Positions 42,726 through 53,425 of a stretch of 64,000 nt of DNA are shown here, piece by piece. Each line of letters opens with the position of its first letter. Position 1 is the first letter of the stretch. The stretch spans positions 1 to 64,000 of the forward strand of contig JAPJBO010000380.1 in the NCBI GenBank assembly GCA_030068145.1. The letters are read 5' to 3'. The position numbers and the translations under genes were made by a program. The notes beneath the pieces were generated by a model, which did not search any database, was not told the origin of the DNA, and was given only the letters and a program-made list of their open reading frames with translations. This stretch comes from Diplonema papillatum (lineage: Eukaryota > Euglenozoa > Diplonemea > Diplonemida > Diplonemidae).

Positions 42726-43730
42726 GTTTCCCCACCGCTTTTCTGTCAGTTATCTAAGTTTACTACGGGAATTCTGCAAGCACAGTTTGGGGGATCCCTA
42801 ACTCACCATGAGCCCAGGTTTGGGTGGTGGCGGCGGTGGGTTTGTCATCTTCTTGTTGCCCGCCCGACCTGCGTGGGTGGGAGGGGTATAGTAGTAGTAG
42901 CAGTAGTTTGAACTTGATATGCAGCAACAATCTGTGACGATAGACTGCGCAATTCTGATATGCAGCAGCCAGTCTTTTTTAGCTTGTACATTATATTGAA
43001 GGGCAACCCGCAAGATTGTTATCTGTCGTGGGGTATCGCGGTGCTTGCATGTTATGACTGCAGAGCTCGCGTGTGTAGCGGGAGCAGGAAAATCCCGTCG
43101 GTCCTCCTGCTCCCCCCGCCGGCCCCCCGCACCTGACTTTTGGATATCAGCGAAACGAAATCTGGCCCACTGGATATAGCCGAAGCGAAACTTTGGCCCA
43201 TTGGATATCAAGAGTGAGAACCGGGAATTTGGGGGTTTGGATGCTTTTGGGACAGAAGCGCGATTTTCCCTCAGAACTGCTACTACTCTCCTGTCCCGGC
43301 GTTTACCTTCCCGTGAGACCTACACGGCCCTCCTGCGCCCCCGCACTTGACTTTTGGATATAAGCGAAGCGAAATTTGGCCCACTGGATATAACCGAAGC
43401 GAAATTTGGCCCATTGGGATATCAGAGAAACGGAACTTTGGGGTTTTGGATGACACCACTATACCATGCAGGGTCAAAACCTTGTGTCTTTTTAAAACGC
43501 TCCCGCGGGGCCGATGGAGCCCTAAAATTTTTTTTGGAATTTTTTTTTTTTTGCTCAACTTCCTCAAAAATTACTGCAGAGTTTGTTCCAAACTTTTAAA
43601 ATTCAAAAAACCCAATTTTTTTCCGGATTTTTTTTTTTTTGCCATTTTCAAAAAGACACAAGGTTTTGACCCTGCATGATACACAACCCGAATAGAGACG
43701 ACTCATTTCACCTTCCTGTGAAACATACAG
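42726..43730 (+). other. Predicted 1005-bp intron of the EF-hand/WD40 gene
   Basis: GT at 42726-42727 and AG at 43729-43730 (ACATACAG|GT), phase 1, restoring a Gly codon and a continuous WD40 frame. The intron holds a ~213-bp direct duplication (43100-43220 and 43320-43440) made of GGATATAAGCGAAGCGAAAT, TTGGCCCA units, and MITE copy 7 near its 3' end. An alternative AG lies at 43738-43739. No other gene in this window shows an intron. Confidence 0.6.
43464..43679 (+). mobile_element. TA-flanked MITE, copy 7, inside the intron
   Basis: Ends CCATGCAGGG ... CCCTGCATGA with TA at 43462-43463 and 43680-43681. Its right end lies only 51 bp before the predicted splice acceptor. Confidence 0.8.
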
Positions 43731-44239
43731 GTCTTGCAGCTCAGTTGCGATACGACGAAAAGCTGCAGAAGATCGTGGCTGGGGGAGCGAAGGTGCAGGC
43801 CTTCCCCGTGCGCCGGTCGCTGTCGAGCTTTCCGCCGGAGTACGAGGGCCACACGGACCCGATCGTCGCGGTGCTGGTTGCCCCGGCCTTCTCGCAGACG
43901 GTCACCGTCGACGCGAGCGGCTGCGTGCAGGTGTGGAGCACCGCGACCGGCCGCCGGGACCACCTCTTTTTCACCGCGCCGGCGGCGGCCGCGGCCGGCG
44001 GCGGGCACAAGCGCGCCGAGGCGCCGGCGACCACGTGCGCCTGCTTCGACGACAGCCAGCGGCGGCTGTTCCTCGGCACGTCGCACGGCAGGGTCGCAGC
44101 GTACAACTACACCAGCGGGCAGGAAATTGCGTCGACGCTCCTGCGCCCCCGCCGCAGGCCCCGCAGCGCAAGCGCCGCCCAGGGATTCGAGCCAGAGTCC
44201 CCCGCCAAGACCCAACCCCCCGACGCCACTCCCGCCACC

Positions 44240-44277
<38 letters not shown>

Positions 44278-45871
44278 GTCTGACCCGTGTGTGGGCAGAG
44301 TGGTGGGCCTCGAGAAAGGCGGTCGGTCGCGGCGGCGGGAGCGTGCGGCCGCGCGGAGGGAGCGGAAGCGGCAGCGGGGGTACAAAGGCATCGCGAGACG
44401 CGGCGGCGGCGGTGGCAGCAAGCCGCAAGGGAGCACGGCCCCGTTTGCGGGCGCCGAGGCCGCGCAGGAGCGCAGCGACCAGAACCCCGGCGGCGGGCTC
44501 GAAGCGGGCCACCCCATCGTGCACCGTCCGAACGCGGCGGTCAGGCAGTTGTCCGAGCCGACGAGTCTCCTCGCGCCGGCCGCTCACGAGGCGCACCATC
44601 CGAGCACAGCGGGCCGGCAGTTGTCCCAGTTCGCGGGCCTCCACGCGCCGGTGTCTCTCAGCCCCAGAACCACACACCATCCGAGCACAGCAGGCCGGCA
44701 GTTGTCCCAGTACGCGGGTCTCCACGCGCCGGCGGCTCTCAGCCCCAGAGCCGTGCATCCTCCGAACGCCGCGGGCCGGCAGGTCTCCCATGCGACGAGT
44801 GTTCACGCGCAAGCCACCCTCGAGGCGCACCCCCGATCCGCCCACCACCCGAGCACAGCGGGCCGGCAAATGTCCCAGTTCGCGGGCCTCCACGCGCCGG
44901 CGGCTCTCAGCCCCAGAACCGTGTGTGTGCATCCTCCGAACGCTGCGGGCCGGCAGGTGTCCCAGCTCGCGGGTCTCCACGCACCGGCCGCCCTCGAGGC
45001 GCACCTGGCTGGGGAAACCAGCCACCCACCGGCGAGGAGGCAGCAGCGCCCGACGATGCGCGGGGCGCCGGGTGAGCGCGGTGTCGACGGCAAGCCTGCC
45101 GTAACGAGCGGCGCGGATGTCGGCTGCGAACCTCCGGCGAAGAAGCGTGGGGCGCCGCCGTGCGGAGGCGGCGGCAGCGACCGGGAAGGAGTCGGAATGC
45201 TGGCGTATTTAAGCGGGGCCGAAGGAGTGCCTTGCACGGGGCGAGTGGTCGCAGCCTGCGGAGACCTGCTGCACATCGTGCACGAGCCGACGAAGACCCG
45301 CCTGGTGCTGGTCTGCCGCCACGGCCCCGTGGCTTGCCTGTCCGGGCTGACAGCGAACCGCAAGCCGACCCTGCTCGTCGCCACGCAGAAGGGCGTCATC
45401 GTGCAGTACAACCTGCTGACCCTCGCCGAAATGACGGTCACCTCCCGCCGCGCCGCGGCCCTCGGCCGCATCATCGCCAGCCCCCTGGCAGCCCCCGCCG
45501 GAGCAAGCTTCGGCAGTGTGCCCACCACCGCCGCGCGCTCCACCCCGCTGGTACCCCCTTCGAACGCCCCCGCTGGAGGCACCTGCGTTTTGCCCGCCGC
45601 GCGCGGGGAAAAAGGCTCGGATCCGGTGGTTTCCAGCCCCCTGACACCCCCCCCTTCGAATCAACCCCCTGGAAGCACCGGGAGTTTGCCCGCCGTGCGT
45701 GGGGAAAAAGGCTCGAATCTGATGGCTTCCAGCCCCCTGGCACCCCCTTCGAAACGACACCCTGGAAGCAGCGGGGGAAGAGGCGGATCCGACGCGTGCC
45801 GCTCGGGCCCGGTGTTCCTCACGCAGAGGCCGGCACGCGACTGCGAGGAGGAGGAGGAGGAGGAGGAAGAA

Positions 45872-45915
<44 letters not shown>

Positions 45916-47017
45916 CGACGACGGGCCCGAAGGCAACCCGCTCGAGGACCTCCGGCGGGGGCCGAGCGCGGTGGGGGTGAAGGCCAAGGCGCTGCAGGGC
46001 AGGCTGGGGGCCCCTCCGCGGTATGAGGCTGCGTGCCACCTGCCGGCCCGCGGCGTCTGGGCCCTGCTGAATTTCGAGCGGCTGGACCTCTGGCGCCTGC
46101 ACGAGGGCGCGTGCGGGGTGCACCGGTTCCCGTACAGGACGAGCCTCCCCCGGCTCGCCGCTGTGTGCAGCAACCGCGGTGAGACACTCCTCGCAGTCGG
46201 CGACGCCGGCGGGTGCGTGCACGTCCTCGGGTTGGGCCCCGGCCGCGGGAAACCCTCCGGGTTGGCCGTCCGTGAAGAGTCGATGTTCCAGGCGTGCGAG
46301 CGGGGGGGTGTGCTGGCCGTGCAGTTGGTTGACCACGGGGAGCCCCCCGCCCACTGCGGGGTCCCGTTCGTGGTCACGTCCGGGACCGACTTCGTCGTCC
46401 GCGTGCACACCGCGGCCGGTGCCGCCGTCGGGTTCTTCGGCCAGGAGCGGCCGTGGCGCCTCGCCGCCTACGCCGCCTCCTCCTCCTCCTCCCCCCCCCC
46501 TTCCCCCGGCGGCGGCACGCCCCCGTCACCCCGCGCCCCGGCACCGTGGCTACCCGAACTCGGGGCCCCGCCCTCGCCCGGCAAGCCTTCCCCCAAGGCC
46601 CGCCTGCCCGCTCGTGGGTCCGGCGTGTGCAAGCTGGCGCCCATGCCTGGCGGCGGCTCCAGGCGCGCGGGCGGAGGCGCGAAGCACGCGTCTTTCCGCG
46701 ACGACGTTTCTCCTCCCCCCGCGGCGGCTGCGCGGGGGACCGATGCGTTCGGCGGCGGCGGCGGGCATCCGGACTGCGCGGATGCCGCAACCGGGCGGAA
46801 CGCGCACTACCGCGGCGGCCCGCGGCACGTCAGCGAGGTTGTGCGCGCGGTGCAAGTGTCGAGGGGGCTGCACCCGAAGCAGGACTGGGTCCCGCGGGCC
46901 GTGTCTCTGCTCCCGCTCAAGGGGAAGCCGGGGTTTCAAGAAGTCGCGCCTCCGGCGGCCTCGTGGTCTGCCGTGGCGAAGCTGATCGCCAAGAAGAGCA
47001 CGAGGAAAAAGAAGTGA
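43731..47017 (+). CDS. EF-hand/WD40 protein, exon 2
   Basis: Codons 417-1511. Opens with LAAQLRYDEKLQKIVAGGAK and a WD40 blade ending SGCVQVWS, continuing the propeller of exon 1; LLVATQKGVIVQYNLLTL and LLAVGDAGGCVHVLGLG are later blades. Three low-complexity insertions interrupt it: a run of eleven Gln (about 44240-44275), six ~28-residue repeats of the type HHPSTAGRQLSQFAGLHAP (44515-45010), and an acidic run of over 20 Glu then Asp (45845-45925). The C-terminal third is Pro/Ser/Gly-rich and ends KLIAKKSTRKKK. The frame would stay open upstream into the MITE, so the exon start depends on the splice prediction. If the intron is wrong these are two adjacent genes. Degraded copies of its last ~120 codons follow downstream. 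Confidence 0.75.
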
Positions 47018-47039
47018 GGCGGGTAGGAAGACGAAAAAT

Positions 47040-47215
47040 TAACTTCTACCTAGTAGTATAAGATGGATAAAAACTCGGGTTTTGGCGGTATCCATCTTAA
47101 ACACGGGGGCACTCGTGTAGTCACTTTGCACAGGGGTACCTCACCCCGTGTTTAAGATGGATTGGCATTCTCGCCCGTTATCCATCTTAATCAAGGGGGT
47201 TTGGCTATCCATCTT
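47040..47215. repeat. TATCCATCTTA foldback mini-array
   Basis: TAAGATGGAT and ATCCATCTTA alternate five times with CACGGGG beside several of them, between the true gene end and its first 3' copy. Confidence 0.6.
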
Positions 47216-47235
47216 ATGCACGGGGGGGGCTAGGT

Positions 47236-48450
47236 ATGCGAAATAATTCGACAAGTATCGTGTCTTCATCATTTATCGAAGACACCGGGGCCCGGGGTGT
47301 GTAAGCTGACGCCCACCTTGAACGGAGTGGCGAAGCACCCGTCTTTCCGTGACGATCTTCCTCGTTCCCCCGCGGCGGCGGCGCGGCGGCCGGTGGATTC
47401 CGGGCGATGCGTTCGGCGGCGGCGGCGGGCATCCGGACGGCGCGGATGCCGCAACCGGGCGGAACGCGCACTACCGCGGCGGCCCGCGGCACGTCAGCGA
47501 GGTTGTGCGCGCGGTGCAAGTGTCGAGGGGGCTGAGGACTGGGTCCCGCGGGCCGTGTATCTGCTCCGCTCAAGGGGAAGCCGGGGTTTCAAGAAGTCGC
47601 GCCTCCGGCGGCCTCGTGGTCTGCCGTGGCGAAGCTGATCACCAAGAAGAGCACGGGGAAAAAGAAGTGAGGCGGGTAAGAAGACGAAAAATTACCTTCT
47701 GTGCGAAATAATTCGAGTATATAGTGTCTTCATTTATCGAAGACACCGGGGTCCGGCGCGTGCAAGCTGGCGCCCACCTTGAACGGAGTGGCGAAGCACC
47801 CGTCTCTTTCCGTGACGATCTTCCTCCTTCGGCGGGCATCCGGACGGCGCGGATGCCGCAACCGGGCGGAACGCGCACTACCGCGGCACGTCAGCGAGGT
47901 TGTGCGCGCGGTGCAAGTGTCGAGGGGGCTGCACCCGAAGCAGGACTGGGTCCCGCGGGCCGTGTCTCTGCTCCCCTTCAAGGGGAAGCCGGAGTTTCAA
48001 GAAGTCGCGCCTCCGGCGGCCTCGTGGTCTGCCGTGGCGAAGCTGATCGCCAAGAAGAGCACGGGGAAAAATAAATGAGGTGGTCGGACTTCACCAGACT
48101 CAGAAGCTGATGTCGAAAAAGGCAGGTGAGATAAAATCTTCGTAATCGTCGGCGTGTGCTTCTCGTTGTCGGATGCGATAATACGCGCCGCAGTCCCAAA
48201 AGATGTGCCTCTCGTCCTCGGTCGCATTGCTCTCACAGTGCCTGCTGCTGGGAGTTCTATCGCGGCGGCCCGCGACATGTCAACGAGATCTTTTGCGTGG
48301 TGCAAAGAACGAGGGAGCTGCACCCGAAGCAGGACTGGATCGCGGTGTCTCTGCTCCCGCTCAAGGGAAGCCGGGGTTTCAAGAAGTCGCGCCTCCGCCG
48401 GTCTCGTGGTCCTGCCGTGGCGCTGATCGCCAAGAAGTGGCAGTGAACGG
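47236..48450 (+). pseudogene. Three degraded 3'-end copies of the WD40 gene
   Basis: Copy 1 (47236-47700), copy 2 (47701-48100) and copy 3 (about 48230-48450) each reproduce the last codons of the WD40 gene (QVSRGLHPKQDWVPRAV, GFQEVAPPAASWSAVAKL) and, for copies 1 and 2, the adjacent 3' flank. Each also has internal deletions. In copy 2 the last ~60 codons remain in frame to the stop (KKSTGKNK at 48078). The fragments start from the same internal place, GTGTGCAAGCTGGCGCCCA, preceded by a shared TTATCGAAGACACCGGGG leader. None has the propeller, so they are not independent genes. Confidence 0.75.
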
Positions 48451-48529
48451 TGTGGGGTCGTACGTACTCCTACCGCCAGAGGTGAAATTATAAAATTGTG
48501 GGAAGGCGAACTTCTCTGCGAAAGCGTGC

Positions 48530-48690
48530 GACGAATCGAAGAACTGGAGCGTGGAGCTCGTAGCAACCACCGTGCTGCCGCGATAGCAACGCGCAAGGAA
48601 TGTCTTCATCATTCGAAGAACGCGAGCGTGGGGTCCGTAACAACCAACCGCGCTGCCGCGGCAGCAACGCGCAATGTTAAATCTGAGGAC
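48530..48690. repeat. 80-bp direct repeat
   Basis: CGAAGAAC(T/G) ... GAGCGTGG(A/G)G then GTAGCAACCACCGTGCTGCC / GTAACAACCAACCGCGCTGC, twice in a row. The remaining stretch to 48890 has no recognised gene. Confidence 0.55.
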
Positions 48691-48892
48691 GCGATCGGCG
48701 GCCTTTCTGTTTGTTTCAACAGCCACTTCCGCGGCTCGTTCTCCATCCCCAGCCCACCTACCGGCCCGCCTGAAGCGAGTCATAACACAGATAGATCACC
48801 GTTTTCCCCCGCTTCGTTTTCCGTTCCGGCGTCTGTTCATCGACAGCCAAATCGCTGAAGCTCCGCCTAGTCCGCTGAGGTCTTGCGTATAG

Positions 48893-49490
48893 TATATTCC
48901 CCGGGAAGCCAAAAGAACGAAAATCGAAAAAGCGCCAGCTTTATCAATTTCCGCCAGATGAGAAAACCTGCCCACAGGAACCAACAACCTTCGGGTGGGC
49001 CAGTCTGAAACAGGTCGTGCGTAAAGCATAATCCCCGGGAGGCCAAAAAGAACGAAAAAATTAAAAGCGCCAGCTCTATCAGTTTCCGCCAGACGTCAAA
49101 ACTCTATAGCCTGCCTACAGGAACCAAGTGCCTTCGGGTGGGCTAGTCTGACACTCGTTCGTTGGGGGGAAAACTATAGAAAGGCGCAGGCTGGCAGAGA
49201 TGTCATGAGCGAGCCGATGCTGCGGAATGGAGAAGCCAACGTTGAGGGGACGCCCCCTTGCAGCGAGCACGGCCGGGCCCCAGACGAAGAAGCGGTCGAA
49301 ATCGAGCGGGTTGAGGCGCCGCTGCCCGCCGCCGAGAACCCCTCCGCGGATGGCAGCTCGTACAACGCGTGCACACGCGTCGTCCCGCCGCCGGCGGAGC
49401 CCAGCGTGCAGCTGTTGTTCGGCCTGTTCGGGTGCTGCTTCGGGCCGCCGGAGGCGGTCCTGGGCAAGGCTCGCCGGCTCGCGTGCTGAG
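48893..49490 (+). pseudogene. Two 5'-end copies of the DHHC gene
   Basis: 49022-49490 repeats the promoter-proximal region and first 94 codons of the gene at 51798: the flank CAGGAACCAAGTGCCTTCGG through GGGGGGAAAACTATAGAAAG, then MSEPMLRNGEANVEG. There are a few amino-acid changes (A36V, L46P). It diverges abruptly after CTCGCGTGCTG, so a stop follows at once. A shorter copy of only the upstream flank lies at 48893-49010. No transmembrane or DHHC segment is present. Confidence 0.8.
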
Positions 49491-51600
49491 CCTCGAATAC
49501 TCCCCAAGACGTAGTCCCACACTTTCCGCCTGGTCCACGGACAGAAGCACGAACACAAGCAAACTCACGCAAAACATCAGAACTACGAAAATCATCGGCC
49601 CGCAGAATTAAAAACTGCAGTGCGCTAGATCAGCAGTCTACTACGCAACTCGAGAACTTAGCCCTCCACAGAGAAGTAGCTTCATATACCCTATGTTGAC
49701 CCCATCCAACCAGTGGCTTATATATGGGTCTGGTGCTCGGACCAAGTCCGAGCAACCAAAAAAAAAAAAAAAGGACAGAATGCCCCGGCTGAGGGGCCCA
49801 GTAGTAGTGCTACAGTACAGCAGTCACACTAGCAGTACACAGCACCGGTTACTGCACCTTTGGATCATCGTTGAAGCAACGTACAGCCTCAATTTCGGAA
49901 CCTGCGACTGGCCCAATAGCTTGAAAAAATTTTCGGCGCCTGCGGCGCTGGTATTTCTGGCTTGTGTATTGTTTCATGACGTGTTGCCAAGAAAGCGAAG
50001 ACCGCGGCTGCTGTTGCAGATTACTGCCAAGTGTTCTTGAATGATCCCGGCACACTGCTACAGTACCCCAACACTCGCTTTCTTCGCATGGCTCTTTTGC
50101 TTCCGAAGGTGATGGACAGTAGTGCCAACCACAAAAAGGTGCACCCTGTCGGATATATAAACGTGCAGTTGTGCCGCAACTGGGATTTTTAGTAACTCCG
50201 AGCAACTTGTGGACAGTTACGTGGGAGGAATTTTTATATATAAGGCCCTGCATACAACCAGGGGATAAGCTTCTATATCCACATTTGGACCGTCGGTCAG
50301 AATTTGGAAAGGCCGCCGGAAAAAAAAAAAAAAAAATGGCACTACCGTGACTGCATCGTCCCCCAGGCGCCGGCAGCGGTGGCCAATGTGCAATTGGAGG
50401 GGCAACCACTGCACCAGCAAAGGCTACAGAAGTGTGCACGCAGGGGGAATCCCACTTCCCAGCACCAGTAGAAGTGGCCAGTTTGGATGCAAGTTGGACG
50501 GGCACGGGGGAAAGAACAACAGCTCTGCATGACACATCACGTGCGACACCGGCAGGCGAGCCAACTCAGTGCAAAAATTGCAGAAAAACAGTGAAAACGC
50601 AAAAAAGCCGTTATCGGTCTAAATTTGGAAAATGGGCCGGAGACCAAGCTAATGCCCAAAAGCCCTGCCTCAGGGATTTTGGGCATATATATATATTTAT
50701 ACGCCGGTCTAGATGGGCGGGTCACCCGTCCATCCTCAAAAAAAAAAAAAAAAAAAAACCCACGGGCTGGCGGGTGTGGGTAGGCTACCACAGCAGTCAT
50801 AGGGGGTCATGGGGGGGCCCATAGGGGGTCCATAGGGGGGTCCATAGGGGGTCCCAGGGGGGTCATAGGGGGGGGGGGGTCATGGAGGCGAGCAAGCGGC
50901 CCAACCCGGCGAGACACAGCCGAACTTCCAACCGCAGTGGTGGATTCTATCACGCCGAACTCAGGATGGGGCCGGGACAATGCCGGGGAAAAGGAAGGAC
51001 ATGCTAGGGCAACATACGTTGTTCAGCTCCTGGAAGAGACAGTGCACGGCAACCGCAAAGAGAGAGCAGTTGGCACGACGCCCCATGCCCTTATTCTCCA
51101 ACTCTTCCTTGTAATCCAACTGCTGTGTTTTCCCCCTCACGCGCCCTTTGCCGGACAACTGCTGGTTCTCCCACCTCTCTGCTGCACCCTCCACCCTCTG
51201 GAACATCTGGCTCGGAATCTATACACGGTGCGCAGTGATGCACGGTGATGCACAGTGATCCACGCTAGTGCGGTGTGCACAGTGACACGATAGCGCATGG
51301 TGGTGCATAGTGATCCACAGTGGAGGACAGTGGTGGCACTAATTTTCGGGCCCTCAACGACTTTGCAGGGCTGGCTGGGGTGGCTGGACAGGCTGGACCA
51401 CCACTGGGGGGGGGGGGTCTGGGGGGTCGACAAACACGTGCTCGGCACCCCGGTGCAAAAGACGGGTACCCGTCCATCTACATGGACTATTGCTCTAGGC
51501 CGAAATCCCCTTATAAATCCCTGCCCTGCCTCCATTCAAAAAAAAAAAAAAAAAAGAAAACGGGCCTCAAAAGGCAACTGACTCAGCGGTTAGACTGTCG
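49491..51600. other. Gene-free stretch with A-runs and G-rich repeats
   Basis: Runs of 14-20 A occur at about 49757, 50322, 50739 and 51538. 50800-50885 is a G-rich repeat of (CATAGGGGGGTC), a possible quadruplex former. 51230-51330 repeats GTGATGCACGGTGATGCAC-type words. No convincing coding frame. Confidence 0.4.
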
Positions 51601-51797
51601 AAGTCGTGCGTAAAGCATAATCCCCAAGGAGGCCGAAAAGAACGAAAAATAAAAAAGCGCCAGCTCTATCAATTTCCGCCAGATGAAATAAATTCTAAAA
51701 CCTGCCTACAGGAACCAAGTGCCTTCGGGTGGGCTAGTCTGACACTCGCTGTCGTTGGGGGGAAAACTATAGAAAGGCGCAGGCTGGCAGAGGTGTC

Positions 51798-52871
51798 ATG
51801 AGCGAGCCGATGCTGCGGAATGGAGAAGCCAACGTTGAGGGGACGCCCCCTTGCAGCGAGCACGGCCGGGCCCCGGACGAAGAAGCGGTCGAAATCGAGC
51901 GGGCTGAGGCGCCGCTGCCCGCCGCCGAGAACCTCTCCGCGGATGGCAGCTCGTACAACGCGTACACACGCGTCGTCCCGCCGCCGGCGGAGCCCAGCGC
52001 GCAGCTGATGTACGGCCCGTTCGGGTGCTGCTTCGGGCCGCCGGAGGCGGTCCTGGGTAAGGCCCGGCGACTCGCGTGCTGCGACCTGCTGCTCACACCC
52101 TACTTCTACGGCGGGTGGATCGTGCAGCTGGTGCACGTGGTCACCGTCGTCGGATACGCCGTCTTCACCCCGGCCCACCGCCACCCTTGGTTGATGGCCG
52201 TGGTCGGGGTGTTATTCGTCGTGTCGGTGTTTCTCCTGTGCAAATCGCAGTGCATCGACCCCGGTGTGGTTCCGAGGGGGCGGGTCTCGCCCGACTTCCC
52301 GACGGGTCCGAACCTGGTCGGAAGCCACGTGGGGACGAAGGTGAACGGCCTGCTTGTGGGGGAGCATGATTACGTGGGCCTGGTGGGTACCGGCGATACC
52401 CTCGTGGTGTGGAGGTGGTGCCAGACGTGTCTGGTGCACCGGCCGCCGCGGGCCGCGCACTGCAGCGTGTGCGGCTGGTGCGTGAAGGAGTACGACCACC
52501 ACTGCCCCGTGGTCGGGTGCTGCGTTGCGGAGCGGACGTTTCGGTACTTCACGCTGCTGCTCCTCCTGCTCGCTGCGCAATGCCTCGTCGTGTTCGTGTC
52601 GTCAGCTTACTTCGTCTTCCAGCACGACTGGGACGACGCAGCCGGAACCGACGTGCCGGCCCTGACCGTCTTCGCCATGTTCGCCTCCGGGCTGGTCGCA
52701 TGCATGTCCGGGTGCTGGACCTTCAGCATGGGCACACACTACCTCACCCTGTCCTGCAAGGACATGACCCTCCGCGAAGAAGTCCGCGGCCTCGCGCACA
52801 AGAAGCGCAGCAACGGGTGCCGCAACTGCACCACGCGCCTCTGCGGCCCGGAGACGCCCGCTACCATATGA
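51798..52871 (+). CDS. DHHC-type protein S-acyltransferase (palmitoyltransferase)
   Basis: 357 codons, no intron. It transfers a fatty acyl chain, usually palmitate, from acyl-CoA to protein cysteines at membranes. Four hydrophobic spans: ~107-123, 131-147, 251-274 and 287-308. Between spans 2 and 3 lie the DPG motif (D154-G156) and the Cys-rich domain: WCQTCLVHRPPRAAHC...CVKEYDHHCPVVGCCV, with the catalytic DHHC at 233-236 and the zinc-ligand Cys/His in place. After span 4, MTLREE (323-328) matches the TTxE position. A soluble ~95-residue N-terminus contains acidic stretches and the Cys pair at 77-78, possible acyl sites. The ATG at 51798 follows GGCAGAGGTGTC, and the same context precedes the 5' copy at 49205. 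Complete and probably active; the substrate is unknown. Confidence 0.92.
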   Translation: MSEPMLRNGEANVEGTPPCSEHGRAPDEEAVEIERAEAPLPAAENLSADGSSYNAYTRVVPPPAEPSAQLMYGPFGCCFGPPEAVLGKARRLACCDLLLTPYFYGGWIVQLVHVVTVVGYAVFTPAHRHPWLMAVVGVLFVVSVFLLCKSQCIDPGVVPRGRVSPDFPTGPNLVGSHVGTKVNGLLVGEHDYVGLVGTGDTLVVWRWCQTCLVHRPPRAAHCSVCGWCVKEYDHHCPVVGCCVAERTFRYFTLLLLLLAAQCLVVFVSSAYFVFQHDWDDAAGTDVPALTVFAMFASGLVACMSGCWTFSMGTHYLTLSCKDMTLREEVRGLAHKKRSNGCRNCTTRLCGPETPATI

Positions 52872-53035
52872 GAGGAGGGGAGGCGAGACGCCATGCTTCC
52901 TTGAAGGAGGGTCAGATCCGACAGCTCTTGCTGTTTACAGTACACGGTAGAGTTCAGCCTCAGAAGCTGAAGCTGAAGAGGGTTTTCTACGTGTGCAGGT
53001 ATGCTGCTACTGCGAGTTTCACTGGAAAATACACC

Positions 53036-53425
53036 CGACGATGCTGCCGGCACCAACGTGCCGGCCCTGACCGTCGTCGCCATGTTCGCCTCCGGGCTGG
53101 TCGCATGCATGTCCGGGTGCTGGACCTTACACACACTACCTCACCCTGTCCTGCAAGGACATGACCCTCCGCGAAGAAGTCCGCGGCCTACGCACAAGAA
53201 GCACAGCAACGGGTGCCACGCGGGGCTCTGCGGCCCGGAGACGCCCGCTACCATATGAGAGGGGGGGAGGCGAGGCGCCATGCTTCCTTGAAGGAGGGTC
53301 GGATCCGTTGGTGTTTTACAGTACACAGTGGAGCTCAGCCTCACGAAGCTGAAGCTGAAGAGGGATTTCTACGTGTGCAGACACTGCTGCTGCTGCTACT
53401 GCAAGTTTCACTGGAAAATACACCA
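53036..53425 (+). pseudogene. DHHC gene 3'-end copy A with its 3' flank
   Basis: Begins CACCCGACGATGCTGCCGGC and follows the parent from VPALTV to the stop, with two small deletions (after SGCWT, and in the NGCRNC region). It is then followed by the parent's ~160-bp 3' flank (GGCGCCATGCTTCCTTGAAG). It encodes only span 4 and the tail. Confidence 0.8.

Noticed and set aside
43703..46408. Several long minus-strand ORFs (up to 440 codons) opposite the WD40 exon
   Set aside because: They are shadows of the GC-rich coding strand; the + strand has WD40 blades, in-frame repeats and a continuous spliced frame.
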